Shown in pieces: positions 1-9,228 of a stretch of 56,239 bases of DNA. Within the stretch, counting starts at the first letter, position 1. Every line of letters starts with the position of its first letter. The position numbers and the translations under genes were made by a program. The DNA comes from Candidatus Cloacimonadota bacterium (lineage in GTDB: Bacteria > Cloacimonadota > Cloacimonadia > Cloacimonadales > TCS61). The stretch is from contig JAUVLU010000015.1 in the NCBI GenBank assembly GCA_030600585.1, forward strand, positions 1 to 56,239, read 5' to 3'. The notes below the pieces were generated by a model that made no database searches, was not told where the DNA came from, and was given only the letters and a program-made list of their open reading frames with translations.

Positions 1-1
1 A

Positions 2-1357
2 ATATATCTATCCTTCACCAATGGCAAAAGTTACTTTTATGATAACGCAATAGGTAGCTGTTCAACAGGAATTGATTCAGGTTCTAATGGCACAGATTCT
101 TTATACATTAAAAAAAATCATTTTGCTACTAATGGTGGAGAAGGAATTGCAATTGATGATGCTTATGTGGAGATAAGTGATAATTATTTTGAAGGGTGTG
201 ATATTTATACTGAATATGCTACTGGAAAAGTATCTAATAATATAGTAAATAACGGTGAAGTTTGGACCCCAGGTAATATGGAAGTATTTAACAATATTTG
301 CTATAATAGCGATGGATATGGATTAAAAGTAGGTTATAATCCATATTGTGTAAATAATGTTTCAATTAACAATGAATACGATATCTGGAGTGCAACGTTA
401 GTTTATGAAAATTGTATTATAATATTGAATGAAGAATTAACACAAAACTCTGTTAATGGTGATCCCGTCTTCCGTAATTGCATTATTGATTTCCCACTAG
501 AACCTCCATTGATTGACGGCGGTGGAAATATTGTTATTGATTTTTTACAAGCTCAATCGCTTTTCGAAAATATTCAAAATGGAGATTTTCATCTTATTGA
601 AGGCAGCCTGGCAATAGATGCAGGGTTTGATACACTTGGCTATTACTATCCGTTCGATATGGATTACAATCAAAGGGTCTGGGACGGAGATAACAACGGC
701 AGTGCAATAATCGATATTGGTCCTTACGAATACGGTTCACCAGCATTTGGTGGTATTGAGGGTTATACATACAATCCCACAACTGGAGATCCGGTAGATT
801 ATGTTTTGTTAAAGATCAACAATCAACCTGGTGAGTTTACTTTTACAGACAGCATTGGTAATTTTGAATATAGACTTCCTGCCGGTATTTATGATATTCA
901 TGCTGAGCGAGTATTTTATGAAGATGTGATCGAGTATCAAGTTGAAGTAATTGATGGTGAATTTACTCAAATAGCAATTCCAATGTTTGAAATAGTGGAT
1001 GTAGAAGAAAACACAATTATTCCATCAGTTAATGATTTCAATCTCACTAATTATCCTAATCCTTTCAAACCGTCAGGAGCCGGTCGCAGTCCTACAACAA
1101 CAATTTCTTTTTCAGTACCACAAAACTCCGATCTTGTGAATCTTGAAATTTATAATATAAAAGGACAAAAAATCAAAACTTTTGATATTTTGGAGTCGGC
1201 GAGTCCCTCGCCGTTTTTTGCCGACGGAGTCGGCTACTCCATAGTCTGGGATGGAACAAACTCAAATAACCAACCTGTTGCATCTGGAATATATCTTTAT
1301 CAATTAAAAGTGGACGGAAAACCTGTTGCAAAGAAAAGATGTTTGTTATTGAAATAA
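2..1357 (+). CDS. Secreted beta-helix surface protein with C-terminal sorting domain (5' partial)
   Basis: The reading frame is open from the left edge, so the N-terminus lies outside the window; the GTG at 167 is internal. The first part has short Asn/Gly-rich repeats typical of right-handed parallel beta-helices. A stretch ending AIIDIGPYEYG resembles the choice-of-anchor Q type end of such helices. A carboxypeptidase-regulatory-like beta-sandwich follows (GGIEGYTYNPTTGDPV). The last ~85 residues are a FlgD-like type IX-style sorting domain (NYPNPFKPS, LEIYNIKGQ, SGIYLYQL, KKRCLLLK). The protein is probably exported and anchored at the cell surface. Two oddities sit in the sorting domain: a seven-residue SGAGRSP insertion after NPFKP, and the in-frame 49-bp palindromic element at 1192-1240. 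The next gene starts 21 nt downstream and encodes a similar protein. Confidence 0.85.
   Translation: MYLSFTNGKSYFYDNAIGSCSTGIDSGSNGTDSLYIKKNHFATNGGEGIAIDDAYVEISDNYFEGCDIYTEYATGKVSNNIVNNGEVWTPGNMEVFNNICYNSDGYGLKVGYNPYCVNNVSINNEYDIWSATLVYENCIIILNEELTQNSVNGDPVFRNCIIDFPLEPPLIDGGGNIVIDFLQAQSLFENIQNGDFHLIEGSLAIDAGFDTLGYYYPFDMDYNQRVWDGDNNGSAIIDIGPYEYGSPAFGGIEGYTYNPTTGDPVDYVLLKINNQPGEFTFTDSIGNFEYRLPAGIYDIHAERVFYEDVIEYQVEVIDGEFTQIAIPMFEIVDVEENTIIPSVNDFNLTNYPNPFKPSGAGRSPTTTISFSVPQNSDLVNLEIYNIKGQKIKTFDILESASPSPFFADGVGYSIVWDGTNSNNQPVASGIYLYQLKVDGKPVAKKRCLLLK
1192..1240 (+). repeat. 49-bp GC-rich double-hairpin element, copy 1 (in frame in CDS)
   Basis: Contains two small hairpins, GGCGAG-tcc-CTCGCC and GCCGAC-gga-GTCGGC, joined by a T-rich spacer. 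Outer arms GGAGT/ACTCC could close a three-way junction. It is identical to 3898-3946 and, inverted, to 40506-40554. It is translated as about ESASPSPFFADGVGYS inside the sorting domain. Confidence 0.9.
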
Positions 1358-1378
1358 AAATATTAAAAGGGATGTAAA

Positions 1379-4063
1379 ATGAAGAAACTATTATTATTCA
1401 TTTTCATTATTATCGTTAGTTGCAGCTTGTTTGCCCGTTACAAAGATATTCCCGTAACCCGGGATCTTAATCCCAATGCAGAATATGATACATATCGGGA
1501 TTGGTTTTCTGCTCATCCGCAACAGCAGACGCAATTCCGCGAAATAAGCAGAATGTCTTCCAACCAGCGGGAAGAGGGATTCCTAATAGTTGTTAATGAT
1601 GATCTTTATGAAAATATTGAGCAGTCCATTCAGACATATCAGGGAGATCTCGCAAATGAAAGTTTTGATTCTTTTGTTTTAGAATTTGATGGAACTTCAC
1701 ACGAAGATTTAAAAGAACAGATAATAATTTATGCACAGACGGAAAATGTTACAAATGTTGTTTTGATCGGAGATCTGCCGGTTGCTTGGTTCGAACTTTT
1801 TGAAGACTGGAATAATAATGGAATTCAGGATGAAGACGAAGCATGGGTAGAATTCCCCTGCGATCTATACTTTTCTGATATTGATGGAAGCTGGGTCGAT
1901 ACGGACGCAAATGATATTTATGATTACCATGAAGGAGATAAACATCCTGAAATTGGTATAGGCAGGATCGTTGCGGATAATATGGGCATGCTGTCTGCAA
2001 GTGAAGCGGAATTAATAAATGAGTATTTCCAGAAAAATCATCTTTTTAGAACAGGGATCATCACCAGCTACGAAACTTCATTAGCATATATTGATGATGA
2101 CTGGGCTTATTGGGGACCGGAATATCAACAGGCAATGCAGCTTGCATATCCTTTTGTAGAATTGGTGAATGATATCGAAGCGACTAATGCCGATGATTAT
2201 AGAGATAATCGTTTGATTTACGATTATGAATTTATTCAGGTTCATGTTCATTCCGGACCGGATGCGCATTATTTTTATTATAATAATGGGAATAATACCG
2301 CTTTGGTACATAATTATGAAATACCCGGCATTAATCCAACAGCACATTTCTATAACCTTTTTGCCTGTTCTAATTCCAGATTTACAATCTCAAATAACAT
2401 GGGAGCGATGTATATTTATGGAAGTAATCACGGATTAGCTACAATTGGTTCAACAAAGACCGGAAGCATGCTTTGGTTCGAGGATTTTTATGAACCGCTT
2501 GGGTTGGATGAAACTCTCGGTGAAGCTTTGCGGCAGTGGTGGGTACTTAGCGTAGATGTTGGAAATAGCTGGAGATGGCAGCGTTCATGGTTTTATGGAA
2601 TGATAATTCAAGGTGATCCATCATTATTACGACAATATGAACAAGGTGATGTGATCTATATTCCACAGGATTTCCCAACAATCCAACAGGGAATTGATGT
2701 TGCAAGTGATGGTTTTACTATCTTTGTGGATGATGGAACATATCAAGAAAATCTTTTGATCGATAATAAAAATATAATCCTTCAATCAGTTAATGGAGCA
2801 GAAAGCTGCATTCTCGATGGTGGGTCAAACGATTCTGTTATTATAATTGAGAATTCTGATAATTCTGTGATCAGCGGATTTACAATTCAAAATGGTTTGG
2901 CATTTTATGGCGGAGGCGGGATTAAAATTTCCGGTTCTCCATTAATAGAAGATTGTATTATTCAGAATAATTCTGCAACGAGAGGAGGAGGGATTTATGT
3001 TACAGGTTCTCCAATTATCGAAAATAATACGATTCAAAATAACAGCGTTACGGTAGCTGGTGGTGGAATTATTTCTTATGGTGGAGAAATGGTTATTAAT
3101 AATAATTTAATTTCACAAAATCATTCAGATATTTATGGAGGTGGAATTCATATCGAGACTTCCGGATTTGTCGAAATTAAAAATAATCGGATTTCTGCAA
3201 ATTCTTCTCATCGAGGTGGAGCAATATGTTTTCATGCAGAAAATGTTGGTGGTATAATCAAGAACAATTTAGTAATAGAAAATATTGCTGAGTTTTTGCA
3301 TTCAGATTTTGATTATCAAACAGGAAGCCTAGAATTGATAAACAATACTTTTGCCTATAATGTAGTTGATAGTCTTGGAATTAATATCTATAATGCAGTT
3401 CTTATAAATAATATCATTTGGAATAACGCAGATCAAGAGATTGTTATTAATCCTAATGCAGATGTAGAAGTTAGATATTGTGATGTTCAGGGAGGCTGGG
3501 AAGGAGAAGGTAATATCGATGTTACTCCCCGCTTCATGGGTCAGGAATATGGTAATTACAGTATCACAGGATTTAGCCAATGTGTTGGTGCAGGAATTGA
3601 AGAGATCGAAATTGACGGGATCTGGTATTATGCTCCGGAAGAAGATATTGAAGGAATGATGCGTCCTACTCCACTCGGTTCAAATCCGGATATTGGAGCG
3701 TATGAAAACTTTAATGGAGTACCCTATGTTTCTGCAGAAAACAACCTGTTATTAAAACCTGATTATAATTTACAGAACTATCCTAATCCGTTCAATCCAA
3801 CAACAACGATTTCTTTTTCAGTACCACAAAATTCCGATTTTGTGAATCTTGAAATTTATAATATCAAAGGACAGAAGGTAACAACTTTGGGAAATTTGGA
3901 GTCGGCGAGTCCCTCGCCGTTTTTTGCCGACGGAGTCGGCTACTCCATAGTCTGGAATGGAACCGATTCAAACAATCAACCGGCTTCCAGCGGGATTTAT
4001 TTCTATAAATTAATAGTCGATAAAAAACCGGTTGCGAATAAAAAAATGCTGTTACTCAAATAG
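1379..4063 (+). CDS. Secreted C25 (gingipain-like) peptidase-family protein with beta-helix and sorting domain
   Basis: 894 aa with a clear signal peptide (MKKLLLFIFIIIVSCSLFA). Residues ~60-420 resemble the C25/caspase-like fold: VVNDDLYENI, NVTNVVLIGDLPVAWFE, DLYFSDIDG, PEIGIGRI. A HVHSG motif and a YNLFACSNSRF motif sit where the catalytic His and Cys would be expected. Residues ~425-720 form a right-handed beta-helix of NosD/pectate-lyase style (FPTIQQGIDVA, repeated GGGI and NNTI turns). The C-terminus is a sorting domain ending NKKMLLLK. It is likely exported to the surface; whether it is an active protease is inferred from motifs only. It follows the preceding beta-helix gene by 21 nt and may be co-transcribed. 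The 49-bp palindromic element lies in frame in the sorting domain. Confidence 0.82.
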   Translation: MKKLLLFIFIIIVSCSLFARYKDIPVTRDLNPNAEYDTYRDWFSAHPQQQTQFREISRMSSNQREEGFLIVVNDDLYENIEQSIQTYQGDLANESFDSFVLEFDGTSHEDLKEQIIIYAQTENVTNVVLIGDLPVAWFELFEDWNNNGIQDEDEAWVEFPCDLYFSDIDGSWVDTDANDIYDYHEGDKHPEIGIGRIVADNMGMLSASEAELINEYFQKNHLFRTGIITSYETSLAYIDDDWAYWGPEYQQAMQLAYPFVELVNDIEATNADDYRDNRLIYDYEFIQVHVHSGPDAHYFYYNNGNNTALVHNYEIPGINPTAHFYNLFACSNSRFTISNNMGAMYIYGSNHGLATIGSTKTGSMLWFEDFYEPLGLDETLGEALRQWWVLSVDVGNSWRWQRSWFYGMIIQGDPSLLRQYEQGDVIYIPQDFPTIQQGIDVASDGFTIFVDDGTYQENLLIDNKNIILQSVNGAESCILDGGSNDSVIIIENSDNSVISGFTIQNGLAFYGGGGIKISGSPLIEDCIIQNNSATRGGGIYVTGSPIIENNTIQNNSVTVAGGGIISYGGEMVINNNLISQNHSDIYGGGIHIETSGFVEIKNNRISANSSHRGGAICFHAENVGGIIKNNLVIENIAEFLHSDFDYQTGSLELINNTFAYNVVDSLGINIYNAVLINNIIWNNADQEIVINPNADVEVRYCDVQGGWEGEGNIDVTPRFMGQEYGNYSITGFSQCVGAGIEEIEIDGIWYYAPEEDIEGMMRPTPLGSNPDIGAYENFNGVPYVSAENNLLLKPDYNLQNYPNPFNPTTTISFSVPQNSDFVNLEIYNIKGQKVTTLGNLESASPSPFFADGVGYSIVWNGTDSNNQPASSGIYFYKLIVDKKPVANKKMLLLK
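3898..3946 (+). repeat. 49-bp GC-rich double-hairpin element, copy 2 (in frame in CDS)
   Basis: Identical over all 49 bp to the copy at 1192-1240, at the same place in the sorting domain and in the same reading frame. Confidence 0.9.
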
Positions 4064-4074
4064 TGTCATATGCT

Positions 4075-4147
4075 CTTGTATCCAAGCTTCAGCTTGGATA
4101 CAAGTAATCAATGTGTGAGAAGGTTTCCAAGCTGGGGCTTGGAAACC
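4075..4147. repeat. Pair of perfect intergenic hairpins
   Basis: Arms CTTGTATCCAAGC (4075-4087) and GCTTGGATACAAG (4092-4104) flank a TTCA loop. Arms GGTTTCCAAGC (4122-4132) and GCTTGGAAACC (4137-4147) flank TGGG. Both share a CCAAGC/GCTTGG core, so they look like one repeat family. They lie just past the stop of the upstream gene and may also help end transcription, though no T-run follows. The rest of 4148-4358 holds other degenerate repeats: a GCCAAAGGCAGG stretch near 4200 and a CATCCTTCGCAG stretch near 4248, with relatives near 22245 and 30850. Confidence 0.75.
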
Positions 4148-4337
4148 AGAATATTAGGGGACATTTGGCATTAATGTAAATAATTGGAATAACCATGCCA
4201 AAGGCAGGTAAACCTTCGGAATGAATGTTGAACTTCTTGCTTTTCTTGACCTTTTCATCCTTCGCAGTATGCTACGGAGAACGGACCGAACGGTTTGAAT
4301 AGTTGTTCAAGTAAATTGTAAATATAGAAAGAATTAA

Positions 4338-5375
<1,038 letters not shown>

Positions 5376-5382
5376 TATACCA

Positions 5383-6504
5383 ATGAAAATCCTGATAGTG
5401 CCCGATTCGTTCAAGGGAAGTCTATCTTCGAGACAGGCGGCGGATGCAATTGCAGAAGGAATCGAAAAATCTCAATTTGAAATAGAAAAGATCCCAATGG
5501 CTGATGGAGGGGAGGGAACAGTTGACTGCCTTACCTCCGCTGAGCGTGGAACCAAAATCAGGGACTTCGTTACAGACCCGATAGGCAGGAAAATCCAAGC
5601 CGAATTTTGTATCCTAAAAGATAACAAAACTGCCATCATAGAAATGGCATCAGCTTCCGGACTGTTTCTCATTCCACCAAAAAAAAGAAACCCGCTTTAC
5701 ACCACAACTTACGGCACAGGCGAACTGATACGAAAAGTGATAAAGTGCGGATTTACAAAGATAATTCTGGGTTTGGGCGGAAGTGCAACTACCGATTGCG
5801 GGGCAGGAGCTTTGCAGGCTTTGGGAGTAAAACTCTTAGATGAAAAAGGCAATAATATCAAAGTTGGCGGGCTTTATTTAAAAGATCTGCAAAGAATCGA
5901 TATTTCAACACTAAACAAATATGAAAATATTGATTTAACTTTTTTGTGCGATGTTTCAAATAAATTACTTGGGGATAATGGAGCTGCAAAAGTTTACAGT
6001 CAGCAGAAAGGAGCTTCCCCCAAAGAAGTACAAATACTGGAAGATAATTTAGAACATTTTGCCGGAATTGTGAAAAGAGATACCGGAATCGATATTGCAG
6101 AATTTGATGGAAGCGGAGCAGCAGGTGGATTAGCTGCAGGACTTTCTATTCTATTTAAATTTCAATTTGTTTCGGGAAGCGAATTTGTGATAAATGCTAT
6201 AAACCTGAGAACAAAAATTCAAAATGCAGATATTATTATTACCGGTGAAGGGGAATTAAATTCTCAAACAAAATTCGGTAAAATACCATATAAGATCGCA
6301 GAAATTGCTAAAGAATATAAAAGACCAGTTATTGGTATTTTTGGCAGCATCACCAAAGATGCCAAAGAGGAATACAAACAGAAATTCCAATATATGTCAG
6401 CATTATGTGAACATGGGATTTCCAAAGAAAAAGCTATGCAAAATGCGTATTCATTATTGGTTAGGAAAGTAAAAATGATATTTGAAGAGATTCAATTAAA
6501 TTAA
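5383..6504 (+). CDS. glxK: Glycerate 2-kinase
   Basis: 373 aa member of the GarK/GlxK glycerate kinase family, which phosphorylates D-glycerate to 2-phosphoglycerate in the cytoplasm. Recognisable family motifs are the start MKILIVPDSFKGSLSS, the MADGGEGTVD segment, GLGGSATTDCGAGALQALG and the late GEGELNSQTKFGK. Length is normal. It lies 7 nt after obgE and 14 nt before a 2-hydroxyacid dehydrogenase of the glyoxylate/hydroxypyruvate reductase type. The pair would convert hydroxypyruvate or tartronate-semialdehyde-type substrates through glycerate into lower glycolysis; this pathway link is inferred from adjacency. Confidence 0.93.
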   Translation: MKILIVPDSFKGSLSSRQAADAIAEGIEKSQFEIEKIPMADGGEGTVDCLTSAERGTKIRDFVTDPIGRKIQAEFCILKDNKTAIIEMASASGLFLIPPKKRNPLYTTTYGTGELIRKVIKCGFTKIILGLGGSATTDCGAGALQALGVKLLDEKGNNIKVGGLYLKDLQRIDISTLNKYENIDLTFLCDVSNKLLGDNGAAKVYSQQKGASPKEVQILEDNLEHFAGIVKRDTGIDIAEFDGSGAAGGLAAGLSILFKFQFVSGSEFVINAINLRTKIQNADIIITGEGELNSQTKFGKIPYKIAEIAKEYKRPVIGIFGSITKDAKEEYKQKFQYMSALCEHGISKEKAMQNAYSLLVRKVKMIFEEIQLN

Positions 6505-6518
6505 TATTCGGAGAAAAA

Positions 6519-7487
6519 ATGAAACCAAAAATATTTGTTACACGAATGTTGCCTGACCACGTAATGGAAAAGCTAAATGATCATTTTAAAGTGAATGTAA
6601 ATCCTAATGACAGAGTGCTTTCCAAAGAAGAAATAATGCGGGGAACATCAAATTGTGATATACTTTTATGTTCACTTTCAGACACAATAGATTCAGACAT
6701 TATTTCCTGTAATCCGAATTTAAAGGGAATTGTAAATTATGCGGTCGGTTACAATAATATCGATGTTAAATGCGCAACAAAATTGAAAATTCCGGTTACA
6801 AATACACCGGGAGTTCTTACGGAAACAACTGCTGATATGGCTTGGTCATTGATGTTCAGTGTCGCCAGACGAATCGTGGAATCTGATAAATTTGTGCGGG
6901 AAGGCAAGTTCAAAGGTTGGGCTCCTAAATTATTTTTAGGTGCGGATATTTATGGGAAAACACTCGGTATTATCGGTGCCGGAAGAATTGGAATTGCAGT
7001 TGCCAAACGCACTTCAGGATTTAACATGAAAATTCTTTATTCTGATGATAACTCAAATATCGAAAACACGATCAAGGCAGAAAAAGTTGATCTTGAAACA
7101 CTGCTTAAAAATTCTGATTTCGTCTCTCTTCATGTTCCCATGTTACCGGAGACGAAACACCTGATCGGGGAAAAAGAATTGCGGATGATGAAAAACACAG
7201 CCATTCTCATCAATACTTCCAGAGGTGCGGTAATTGATGAAAAGATGCTTCTGATAGCTTTGCAGAAAAATTGGATAGCCGGTGCCGGCTTAGATGTGTA
7301 TGAAAATGAACCAAAATTAATTGAAGGTTTAATCGAGTGTGATAATGTTGTTCTCGCTCCGCATATTGCCAGCGCTTCTGTGGAAACCAGAACCAATATG
7401 GGAATGATTGCAGTTGAAAATGCCATTGCTATCCGGCAGGGAAAGAAACCACCGCAAATCGTGAATGGGGAAATTTATGGAAAATAA
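6519..7487 (+). CDS. D-2-hydroxyacid dehydrogenase (glyoxylate/hydroxypyruvate reductase type)
   Basis: 322 aa NAD(P)-dependent D-isomer 2-hydroxyacid dehydrogenase. The NAD-binding Rossmann motif is GIIGAGRIG. The catalytic set is visible: Arg in NTSRGAVIDE, Glu in YENEP and His in LAPHIASAS. The NTPGVLTETTADMAW segment matches the glyoxylate/hydroxypyruvate reductase (GyaR) branch rather than phosphoglycerate dehydrogenase, and there is no ACT domain. A CGGAG ribosome-binding site precedes the ATG. Placement directly after glycerate kinase supports a role in making or using glycerate. Exact substrate and NADH/NADPH choice cannot be read from sequence. Confidence 0.9.
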   Translation: MKPKIFVTRMLPDHVMEKLNDHFKVNVNPNDRVLSKEEIMRGTSNCDILLCSLSDTIDSDIISCNPNLKGIVNYAVGYNNIDVKCATKLKIPVTNTPGVLTETTADMAWSLMFSVARRIVESDKFVREGKFKGWAPKLFLGADIYGKTLGIIGAGRIGIAVAKRTSGFNMKILYSDDNSNIENTIKAEKVDLETLLKNSDFVSLHVPMLPETKHLIGEKELRMMKNTAILINTSRGAVIDEKMLLIALQKNWIAGAGLDVYENEPKLIEGLIECDNVVLAPHIASASVETRTNMGMIAVENAIAIRQGKKPPQIVNGEIYGK

Positions 7488-8571
7488 TTTTGGAAAAATA
7501 AAAGCGTGGATCAAACTGCTCTCTGCTCCTGAGATCGGGCATGCAACTGCGATAAGACTTGTAAAAACTCTCGGAGAACCAATTAATTTTATTAATGATA
7601 CATCACAACTAACCGATATAGAATTTATTTCTGAGATTGCAAAAGAACATCTATCAAATATAAAAGAGCCGGAAAACTGGGGAAATATTTGTGATCTTAT
7701 CGAACAATACGATATAAAATTTGTTTCCATATTAGATGATGAATATCCCGAACCTCTTAAAAATATCTTTGACCCACCTCCATTCCTGTTTTATCGGGGA
7801 ACAATTAAAAAAGATGATTTCCGGCGCGCGCTCGGCGTTGTAGGCACCAGAAAAGCAAGTAATTACGGCAAGCTGATGACAAAAAAAATAGTGCAGGATT
7901 TGGCCGGATCAGGCTTTACGATAGTGAGTGGATTGGCTTATGGAATCGATACAATATCGCATCTCGCAGCTTTGGAAAGTGGAGCCAGAACTTATGCCGT
8001 GATGGGAACGGGAGTTGATCAGATCTATCCTTCCCGAAATAGAGAACTGGCAGAACGAATCATAGAAAATGGTGTCTTGATCTCTGAATTTATTCCGGGA
8101 AGCAAAGCAGAAAAATGGAATTTCCCGATTAGAAACAGAATAATAAGCGGACTTTCTTTAGGTAGTTTAATAATAGAAGGAAGTAAGAAAAGCGGAGCAC
8201 TACTCACGGCAAAGTTTACCATGGATCAAAACAGAGATGTATTTGCTTTGCCGGGTGATGTGAACCGTCCGCAAGCGGAAGGACCCAACTACCTGATAAA
8301 ACTCGGTGCAAAAATAGTAACAAAAGCAACAGATATTTTAGAAGAATATGAACTTGCAATGGATCAGCAGCAAAGATTTTTCCCTGAAATAAATGAAAGA
8401 GAAGAACAAATATATCAAATCCTGCTGCAAAATAAACCGGAAACTCATTTTGATAAATTAATAGTTGAAACCGGTTTTACAGTCGGTGAAATTTCTACAA
8501 TTCTACTCTCACTCGAATTAAAGAATGTAGTTAAAAAAGTGCCGGGGAATAAGATCGTGCCGTTGTATTGA
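7477..8571 (+). CDS. dprA: DNA-processing protein DprA
   Basis: About 364 aa. DprA binds incoming single-stranded DNA during transformation and loads RecA. The Rossmann-like core is clear: VVGTRKASNYG, SGLAYGIDTISHLAAL, AVMGTGVDQIYPSRNR, IPGSKAEKWNFPIRNRIISG, EGSKKSGALLTA and FALPGDVNRPQAEGPN. A C-terminal winged-helix segment (ETHFDKLIVETGFTVGEI) completes the family architecture. I place the start at the ATG at 7477 because GGGG lies 6 nt upstream; the in-frame ATG at 7465 has no such site. It overlaps the end of the dehydrogenase gene, so translation is probably coupled. Confidence 0.95.
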   Translation: MENNFGKIKAWIKLLSAPEIGHATAIRLVKTLGEPINFINDTSQLTDIEFISEIAKEHLSNIKEPENWGNICDLIEQYDIKFVSILDDEYPEPLKNIFDPPPFLFYRGTIKKDDFRRALGVVGTRKASNYGKLMTKKIVQDLAGSGFTIVSGLAYGIDTISHLAALESGARTYAVMGTGVDQIYPSRNRELAERIIENGVLISEFIPGSKAEKWNFPIRNRIISGLSLGSLIIEGSKKSGALLTAKFTMDQNRDVFALPGDVNRPQAEGPNYLIKLGAKIVTKATDILEEYELAMDQQQRFFPEINEREEQIYQILLQNKPETHFDKLIVETGFTVGEISTILLSLELKNVVKKVPGNKIVPLY

Positions 8572-8615
8572 CTCACCCTGCTATCCCTCTCTTCTCATAA
8601 AATCGAAAAGAGGGA
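8571..8615 (+). repeat. Left inverted flank of the DUF559 gene
   Basis: The CTCACCCTGCTATCCCTCTC stretch (8573-8592) is an imperfect inverted copy of the sequence at the 3' end of the DUF559 gene (9033-9058). It also holds its own hairpin, CCCTCTCTT (8585-8593) with AAAAGAGGG (8606-8614). It begins immediately after the dprA stop. Confidence 0.6.
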
Positions 8616-8648
8616 CATAAGAATATGTGAGAGAAATATGAAGGAAAT

Positions 8649-9059
8649 ATGAAAGAAGATATTAGAGATGTTTGTAGAAGATTCAGGAAGAATCAAACCA
8701 AAGCTGAGAAGGCTTTTTGGAAAGTCGTTCGAAATAGACAAGTTGATGAATATAAAATTCTAAGACAATATCCAATAAGATTTGAATGGAATGATCAAAT
8801 CAGATTCTTCATTGCAGATTTCTACTGCCATGAAGCAAAATTTGTTATCGAAATCGATGGTGGAATTCATGAAACTCAAAAAGAATACGATAAAATGAGA
8901 GAGCATATCATTGAATCACTTGGATTTCATGTTATCAGATTTTCCAATGATGAAGTTCTTTATCACATTAAGGATGTTGTAGAAAGATTAAAAAAATCTT
9001 TCATAAAAAATAATTCGCTCCCCTTCTATGTTGGAGAGAAGGGGCTGGGGGATGAGTAA
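8649..9059 (+). CDS. DUF559 (Vsr-like) endonuclease-domain protein
   Basis: 136 aa protein of the DUF559 family, distantly related to very-short-patch repair and other restriction-like nucleases. The core runs ADFYCHEAKFVIEIDGGIHE: Asp57, then Glu68-x-Asp70 and His74 form the likely metal site. The later GFHVIRFSNDEV is also typical. An AAGGA ribosome-binding site precedes the ATG. The last ~13 residues (LPFYVGEKGLGDE) are encoded by a palindrome that also forms the right inverted flank, so the C-terminus looks borrowed from a repeat. The gene sits between inverted repeats just after dprA and begins an accessory patch. The biochemical role of DUF559 proteins is not established. Confidence 0.85.
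   Translation: MKEDIRDVCRRFRKNQTKAEKAFWKVVRNRQVDEYKILRQYPIRFEWNDQIRFFIADFYCHEAKFVIEIDGGIHETQKEYDKMREHIIESLGFHVIRFSNDEVLYHIKDVVERLKKSFIKNNSLPFYVGEKGLGDE
9020..9058 (+). repeat. Right inverted flank of the DUF559 gene
   Basis: Hairpin CCCCTTCT (9020-9027) with AGAAGGGG (9037-9044), followed by CTGGGGGATGAG. Read in reverse complement, this resembles the left flank at 8571-8596. It overlaps the last codons of the gene. Confidence 0.6.
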
Positions 9060-9228
9060 TTTTTTTGTATTGACTAAAAACGAGTTAAAAAGTTGAAATG
9101 ATTTTGTTTGATTTAATGACTTAATAAGTTATGCGTTATTTAGAAATAATTATTAAAGAGATTTCGGAAGAATATGGATTTTTCCGAGTAATGTAATTTT
9201 TATCGCAAATTAATTTGGGAGGTTTATG

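Noticed and set aside
9119-9199. 21-codon frame MRYLEIIIKEISEEYGFFRV upstream of the DUF5655 gene
   Set aside because: No ribosome-binding site and no sign of conservation; too short to support.
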